A stretch of DNA of 64,000 nucleotides from Phragmites australis (taxonomy: Eukaryota > Streptophyta > Magnoliopsida > Poales > Poaceae): positions 13,451,001 through 13,515,000 of the forward strand of contig NC_084925.1 of assembly GCF_958298935.1 (NCBI RefSeq), in the 5' to 3' direction. Both the position numbers and the translations under genes were made by a program. Of this stretch, positions 58,533 through 64,000 are shown one piece after another (the first letter of the stretch is position 1; each line of letters opens with the position of its first letter). The notes under the pieces are model-generated. The model saw only the letters and a program-made list of their open reading frames with translations, had not been told where the DNA came from and made no database searches.

Positions 58533-59209
58533 TGTTGGGAGAAAATAGATCAGCCTGAGAATAATAGTTGATGATCGCTATCAAAGGTCCCTTCGGAGCC
58601 TTCGGTCTCCGGATCCTCAACAGAAGACCTAGCTCTCGGAAGCTGTGGACCCCTTTTGGCCGCCTCTCCGGCACGTACGTGGCCTTCCGAAGACTCAAAA
58701 ATATAGTAAGTCCCTCCAGAGCCTTCAGTCTTCGGAACCTTAGCAGGAAGCCTGGCATCCGGAGGCCGTAATTGGCGACCGGCTCACTCCTCAAGGGGCA
58801 GGCACTACAATAGTTACCACAGTAGATATTTATCTTCTATGTAGGATAAAAATTTATCTTCTATGTAGGATAAAAAGTAGTTATCCAGGATTAGACCCAG
58901 TAATTCGATCAGATCCTAGATATTTATACATATTAATAACTTGTACACTAAGCTACGTACCACCCTATAAATAGGGGATCGTGGTCATCTAGGAAGGGAG
59001 AGGTCAGTAAGAGAACACTCAAGGCAACACACAGGACACAGAGGTGCCCAAGCACTAAATCACGCTGTGTACACTCCCCAGATCGATCCATTTTTCTACT
59101 ATCAATACATTTGTGGTGTTCCTCTCAAACTTCTTCTCCAAGCTTGAGTCTCCTCCTTAGAAGAAACTCGCACCATACTTGCTAGGGTGAGATAATCTCT
59201 TGCTCCAAC
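58533..59209 (+). repeat. 5' LTR of a Tat-like gypsy element, 677 bp
   Basis: Starts TGTTGGGAGAAAATAG and ends GCTCCAACA. A CCCTATAAATAGGGG TATA box lies at 58966. The next bases, GCGCATTGTCCGTGGGG, resemble the GCGCCGTCTGTGGGG primer-site context of Tat elements. A matching 3' LTR was not found inside the window. Confidence 0.75.
58966..58973 (+). promoter_or_regulatory. TATA box of the 58.5-kb LTR
   Basis: TATAAATA in CACCCTATAAATAGGGG, 430 bp into the LTR, a strong plant TATA context. Confidence 0.65.
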
Positions 59210-59227
59210 AGCGCATTGTCCGTGGGG
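59210..59227 (+). other. Primer-binding region of the Tat-like element
   Basis: GCGCATTGTCCGTGGGGA directly after the LTR, a decayed form of the Tat-type primer site. Confidence 0.6.
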
Positions 59228-59241
59228 ATTCGAACACATAA

Positions 59242-60150
59242 GTGCTAAAGACGAAAAAGGTAGGAATCCACAAAAAAACCACCAACGCGCTAACCGCCAT
59301 ATCCACCGTTGCAACCATGCAACCATATATGTGGCTATCTCAGCCATGCACACAACGTGTACCCTCCAGCCCCACTACCGTATGGGACGGCGTTCCTCCG
59401 GCCTTGACTGACCCAAAACCTTGGGTCGGTACGGAAACTCCAGTCGGCACGGAGGCCTTCCAGCCCCTACATGGCGAAGACTTCACTGCACCAAGAGAGG
59501 TCACAGATGAGGTCGCAGCTAAACAGGCCGCTTTCCAGTGGTTCTGGGCAGTCAAACCTAGGGATGTTCCTGCCTGGGCTTGATCCCAAAGTATCTCCAT
59601 TGATAGCACCTGGGATGCCCCGGGCGAGCTAACATCTTCGAAGAATCTGTCCACCTAGCATCCTCCTCAGGCCCCTCTGGAGACAGAGGGTTCCGAGGAG
59701 GTGCAGGGCTTCGAAGTGCCCAGACCCTGACAGCGCACCAAACGCAGCCCTCGTGACGCCAACCGCGTGCAGAGAACCCTAGGTCCACCTCGTCGAGGGA
59801 GGCGTAGTCGGAGCCACTCTGGCTCCGAAATCCGGTTCACCGGACGACCTCGACGGTCTCCCCAAAGGAAAGGAAGCCCTATGGAAACCATGGGCTCCAA
59901 GGCATGTGGCCCCCGGCAGCGACCTCAACATCAACAACGAGCTCCGATACCCCCGAAGGCATATGGGTGCATCTTGCATGGACCAGGGCGTGGCCACAAC
60001 ACCAACGACTGTTGAACCCTCATGACCTTTCAGGAGGAGTACCTCGAAAGACAAACAGGATACCTGGACATAGAGGGAAAGGATATACAGGGGTCGGAAG
60101 CCCGGGGCAAACTCCTGGGCAAATCCCTGGCCCTCCAACCCCGCTCCATC
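59242..60150 (+). pseudogene. Gag remnant of the Tat-like element
   Basis: One forward frame runs from 59242 to 60015 with stops at 59581, near 59656 and near 59728. It has a basic arginine-rich part (GPPRRGRRSRSHSGSEIRF) and CILHGPGRGHNTNDC (59968-60012), which resembles the Tat gag zinc motif C.LH...H...DC. TLMTFQEEYLERQ follows after a stop. The capsid core and all of pol are missing, so the element could move only with help. Confidence 0.55.
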
Positions 60151-60179
60151 GCCACCAACTCTGCCACCGACAGTGCAAT

Positions 60180-60530
60180 ATCCCAGCGACAAGGATTGAG
60201 TCGGAGAACGTCGTCGCCAGGCTATGGACGGATTACCTCCGGAGCCGGGCAACGGCTAAGGACCGAGGGGGTCGAGGACCACCTCTCTCAACTAGCCTTC
60301 GGCTCCACCTCCAACACACCGTCACCAGGCTCCGGACGGATTACCTCCTAAGCCTGGCAACGGCTAAGGACCGAGGGGGTCGAGGACCACCTCTCCCGAC
60401 TAGCCTTTGGCTCCACCTCTGACACGCCATCACCAGGCTCCAGACGGATTACCTCTAAAGGCGGGCAACAGCTAAGGGACGAGGGGGTCAAGGACCACCT
60501 CTCCCAACCTAGCCGTAGGCTTCGAGGCCT
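60180..60530 (+). repeat. ~108-bp tandem repeat, three units (block 1)
   Basis: GACCGAGGGGGTCGAGGACC or a near copy recurs at about 60261, 60369 and 60478, each with CTAGCC.T.GGCTCC and CCAGGCTC..GACGGATTACC. The same repeat returns at 62680-63065. Confidence 0.88.
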
Positions 60531-60880
60531 TCAATCCTCATAATAGAGGTCTTATTCTAGCAAAGGTACACCCACTATTACCTATCAATTGTTTACCTAG
60601 TCGATCTATCTTTCGTACAGTAAGATCAAAATATGTTAGAGGTCTCCACCCTTAGTGCTAGAAGTTTTTGCAACAGATAGCCACTAGGTAGAAATGGTAA
60701 ACCTAGATTACGTCCTTGTTTAGCAGTAAGTAGTAGAACTTAAGTTACATCTTTATTTGACATGAGTTATGAATAGTCATCTGACCTAGCTATGTCTTAT
60801 ACTGCAATTAGCTGCTTATTGCTAACAGTAGACTGCAAAACTTAACTAGTACATAACTATGCAAAAACCCACGCACCGTG
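60531..60880. other. Unique spacer between repeat blocks
   Basis: AT-richer sequence with no coding signal. Confidence 0.4.
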
Positions 60881-61830
60881 GATGCAGCATACATAGGTCA
60901 CCTGGAAGGTATCGTGTAGTCTTGGTAGACAGTGAGGCCCACACACATGCAGTTGCACCGCATGCCTAGGTCACCCAGAGGGCAGAATATGCCAAGGTGT
61001 CTTGGAAGGCATTGCATAGCCTCGGTAGGGTTGAAGCCACGCCCCGGGGGATGTCCTCGGAGGCGGAGATGCAGTGCTCTAAGGAATGCCATCACAATGA
61101 ATCCTCGTTGCACGACATGCCTACACACCGCGAGCACAGCAAGTCTAGGTCACCGTGAAGGTATCAAGCCTAGGTTTCTTGGAAGGTGTTACATAGTCTC
61201 GATAGTGTGTAGATGCCGGTTATCAAGCGACTTCCTTGGTAATGTAGTTGCGGTGCCCTCGAAGGATTTCTTCAGGAGGCGTGACACGCCCACGCACCTG
61301 TAAGTATTGGTTTCCTAAACCTAAGATCACCTAAAAAGGTTTTCTGGAGGGTAGGCTTTACCTTGGTAGGCAGTGGAGCCCACACACCTGTAGCAGCGCA
61401 GCATAGCTAGGTCACCTAAAAGGCAGATTATGCCAAGGTGTCCTGGAAGGCATTGGACAGCCTCGGTAATGTGGACGCTGCATATCAAGGGATGACCTTA
61501 ATGTGAGGATGTGATGCTCTTAAGAATGATGTCGCAAGGAATCCTCATTGCACAACATGCTTATATACCGCGAGCGCAGCATGCATAGGTCACCATGAAG
61601 GCATCAAGCCTAGGTTTCCTAGAAGGTATTGCATAGCTTCAGGTGTATAAATGCCATGCGCTAGGGCACACCCTTAATGGACAGTGTTGCGGTGCACCCG
61701 GGGCATTTCCTCGGGAGCACGACAAGCCTACACACTGTGGGTGTAGCATGCCTAGGTCACCTGGAAGCCAAGACTGCCTAGGTTTTCCTGGAAGGTATTC
61801 CGTAGCTCGGATAGTGTGTAGAGCCTTTAG
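60881..61830 (+). repeat. ~440-bp long tandem repeat, two units
   Basis: GGCAGA(A/T)TATGCCAAGGTGT occurs at about 60981 and 61423, and GAATCCTC(G/A)TTGCAC at 61100 and 61540, both about 440 bp apart. Within units, GCCTAGGTCACC-like and GGAAGG(T/C)ATT-like words are scattered. The open frames are by-products of the repeat. Confidence 0.75.
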
Positions 61831-61859
61831 CATTAATACATGCCAAAGGGGATACAATA

Positions 61860-62355
61860 TCTCCGGAAAAAACGGAGAATCTTACAAAACCTCCGATAAA
61901 AACAGAGAGATCTACAGAACCTCTGGCAAAAATGGAGAGTTCTAAAAAAACCTCTGACAAAAATGGAGAGCCCTACAAAACCTCCGGCAAAATGGAGAGT
62001 CCTACAAAACCTACGACAAAAACGGAGAGCCCTGCAAAATCTCCGGCAAAAACGGAAAGACTTACAAAACCTCCAGCAAAAACAGAGAGTCTTACAAAGC
62101 CTCCGGCAAAAACAGAGAGACTTCCAAAAACCTCCGCGAGACGGAGCATCTTACAAAAACCTCCACCAAAACGGAGAGTCCTACAAAACCTCTGGCAAAA
62201 ATGGAGAATCCTCCAAAACCTCCCCAAGATGGAGAGTCTTACCAAACCTCTACCAAAACGGAGAGACTTCCAAAACCTTTGCATGACGGAGATTCTTACA
62301 AAACCTCAGTAGGACGGAGAGCCTTGCAAAAACCTCCGTCAGACAGAGAGGTTCT
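61860..62355 (+). repeat. 30-bp minisatellite, about 16 copies
   Basis: Unit ACAAAACCTCCGGCAAAAACGGAGAG plus four variable bases. Most copies are 30 bp and a few 29-31. Each holds a small palindrome (CTCCGGCAAAAACGGAG). Because 30 is a multiple of three, frames stay open on both strands and give decapeptide repeats such as TKPPAKTESL, which are not taken as a gene. Confidence 0.9.
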
Positions 62356-62374
62356 AAAAATACCTATCAAATAA

Positions 62375-62393
62375 CCCCCCCCCCCCCCCCCCC
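62375..62393 (+). repeat. Poly-C run of 19 bases
   Basis: Nineteen consecutive C residues right after the minisatellite; length uncertain in any assembly. Confidence 0.85.
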
Positions 62394-62679
62394 GACATCT
62401 TAAAGGAAAACGCCTCCATGCCAGAGAAGTGCGAAACCCACTAGCCTCCGAGAGGCACAACCAATAGATTAAAGGAGTATAAATCCTCCTCCCCCCAGGA
62501 AGAGGTATGGCCCACGTGACTCAAACACGTATGGTAAAAGGTAAAGTCATTACCCTATAGTCTCATCTAATACACGATTCATACATCGTTTATAAAGATC
62601 ATGCTAATATTAAGTAAAAGCTCACTCTGTGAGACACGAGAAATAGTATGGAATCCCCAAATGTTCATTGCAGGGGCAG
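62394..62679. other. Unique spacer between repeat blocks
   Basis: No coding signal. Short GC-rich and AT-rich parts. Confidence 0.4.
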
Positions 62680-63065
62680 CAGCTTTTGGCACGCCATTGC
62701 CAGGCTCTAGACGGATTACCTCCGGAGACAGGAAGCGGATAAGGGTTGAGGTGATCGAGGACCACCTCTCCTGTCTGGCCTTTGGCTCCACCAACAAAAC
62801 GCCGTCGCCAGGCTTCGAATGGATTACCTCCAGAGCCAAGCAACGGCTAAGGCTGAGGGGGTGGAGGACCACCTCTCCTGTCTAGCCTTCAGCTTCGCCT
62901 CCAACATCACTGTCCGGAGCCAGGCAGCGGCTAAGGGCCGAGGGGGTCGAGGACCACTCTCCCTCCTAGCCTTCGGCTTTGCCTCCAACACGCCGTCACC
63001 AGGCTTTGGACGGGTTTCCTCCAAAGCCGGGCAGCGGCTAAGAACCCGAAGGGTAGTGGACCACC
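62680..63065 (+). repeat. ~108-bp tandem repeat (block 2)
   Basis: Three to four units of the same family as 60180-60530 (GCCGTC.CCAGGCTT..A, GGTCGAGGACCAC). One unit is shortened to about 87 bp. Confidence 0.85.
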
Positions 63066-63389
63066 TTCAGAGCTTGTCCCCAATTGTCTAGATGGACTTC
63101 GTTGGGTCAGAAATCTAGAACAAAATTGGAAGAAGGCCCTACCAACACCGAACCTGAGGAGTAGGCGATGACCGGGAACAACGAGGTCACCACTGCTTCG
63201 CCCGGCCCTCCTTAGTTACCCAATGTGTCTACCATTACCAGATTCCTGAGGCTATAATCTATGTGAAGGCTTGGTACCTCAGTCATCCAAAAAACTAGTC
63301 ATCACCTACGAAGGGGACGAAGAAGCACGGCACGAAGGCACGAAGGCACACAGATATGCGGTCACCTGCTCGAAGGATCCCCTTACACT
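63066..63389. other. End of the Tat-like element interior, no 3' LTR seen
   Basis: AATTGTCTAGATGGACTTCG and GGGGACGAAGAAGCACGG are reminiscent of gypsy spacer sequence, but no frame is convincing. It is cut by the LTR that starts at 63390, preceded by ACACT. Confidence 0.35.
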
Positions 63390-64000
63390 TGTGAGGAACC
63401 GTCCAAACAGTATTCGAATTAATCATCAGGAGGATCATTATTCATAATCCAACCTCGATGATTAACCCGAATACCATTCTGGTAGTCCCGGCACGTGTTT
63501 TGTGCCCAAGGATCGAAACACATGCCTCCAACATAGTACATCACAACATAGCTTAATAAAGAGCAAGTAATAAACATTTATATTACAAATATTAAGCATG
63601 CAACTGATTCCAACAATTTCTAACAAAAGCAAGCTAGGAGGAGACAAAAACCCCTCAACTCCTAACTACCGAAAGATCTACGCAGCGGAAGAAAACTATA
63701 CAACAAAAGGATATGGAGCCACATGCCCTTAGACTCCATACCAAAACACTGAGTTCGGAGTAGAGTGTGCTACTCCTGCTCGCCACCCTGATCGGCAGGC
63801 ACAAAGTAGCCGAACACCGCCTCTTCCTCGCCGACCTGAAAACCTACATCAACTTAAGGGCAGCACCCTGAGTACGAAGGTACTCGCAAGTCTTACACAA
63901 TATAGAGCACATATACATAGCTCGACTCCAAGGATCATGCATTAGCTGGTAACAAGAATTAAACATGGTTAAGTGAATTAAAGCGGTAAGCAACCTAGAC
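63390..64000 (-). mobile_element. LTR of the solo-LTR family, minus strand, runs off the right edge
   Basis: TGTGAGGAACCGTCCAAACA at 63390 is the reverse complement of the end of the solo LTR at 27461. Similarity continues through GCCCAAGGATCG, AAGCATGCAACTGATTCC and GAGTACGAAGGTACTCGCAA. No primer site lies next to its 3' end, so it is a 3' LTR or another solo LTR. Its start lies beyond the window. Confidence 0.82.

Noticed and set aside
61860..62312. Repetitive proteins of about 100-126 codons with TKPPAKTE-like decapeptides
   Set aside because: The 30-bp repeat keeps all phases open on both strands; no start context or homology supports a gene.
61860..62355. CRISPR-like array
   Set aside because: The units are contiguous diverged repeats without unique spacers, in a plant retroelement; it is a minisatellite.

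Overview
The window looks like nuclear DNA of a grass, probably a large panicoid genome of the Saccharum/Sorghum/Miscanthus/Panicum kind. It is almost wholly nested, decayed transposable elements. It holds Ty3/gypsy elements of Tat and Tekay/Del (chromovirus) type with long LTRs, a SIRE/Maximus-like Ty1/copia LTR, a short-LTR copia of Retrofit/Hopscotch type, a grass CACTA element whose second gene carries a Ulp1-like cysteine-protease domain, and a GTT-tailed LINE. The species is inferred from element families only. I see no intact host gene. Every recognisable coding region has stops, frameshifts or deletions.

Layout. 1-3986: 3' half of a Tat-type gypsy element (RNase H, integrase, a 110-bp tandem repeat, and a spliced antisense gene). 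3987-4890: SIRE/Maximus-like LTR. 4891-6361: GC-rich and AT-rich filler, then a leucine-rich-repeat receptor kinase (LRR-RLK) fragment. 6362-15013: an 8.65-kb CACTA element on the minus strand, inserted in that RLK relic, whose LRR exons resume at 15014-15372. 16066-19277: a small non-autonomous copia with 366-bp LTRs and target-site duplication (TSD) TATCA. 19283-22555: low-copy sequence with a few exon-like scraps. 22556-29811: a long minus-strand Tekay-like LTR split by a 3067-bp solo LTR (24395-27461, TSD TTGAC). 29812-34058: gypsy internal region (extra ORF, gag, protease, partial RT), cut off by another LTR fragment (34060-35850).

35890-45560 is the most informative stretch. A FAR1-type transcription-factor pseudogene was hit by a Tekay element with TSD AATGC and by a second LTR element here called B. 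A later inversion of about 1.47 kb (37443-38913) broke the Tekay 5' LTR and turned part of the FAR1 gene and one B LTR around. Undoing this one inversion repairs the LTR, the FAR1 reading frame and the B LTR orientation together.

46083-46190: an (AT)54 microsatellite. 46728-52110: a degenerate but nearly complete copia on the minus strand whose RT carries an in-frame tandem duplication of about 441 bp, giving two YVDD boxes. 52602-54270: minus-strand LINE remnant. 54271-58532: low-copy sequence. 58533-63389: an LTR element with a gag remnant and four different tandem-repeat blocks. 63390-64000: a minus-strand LTR of the same family as the solo LTR, running off the right edge.
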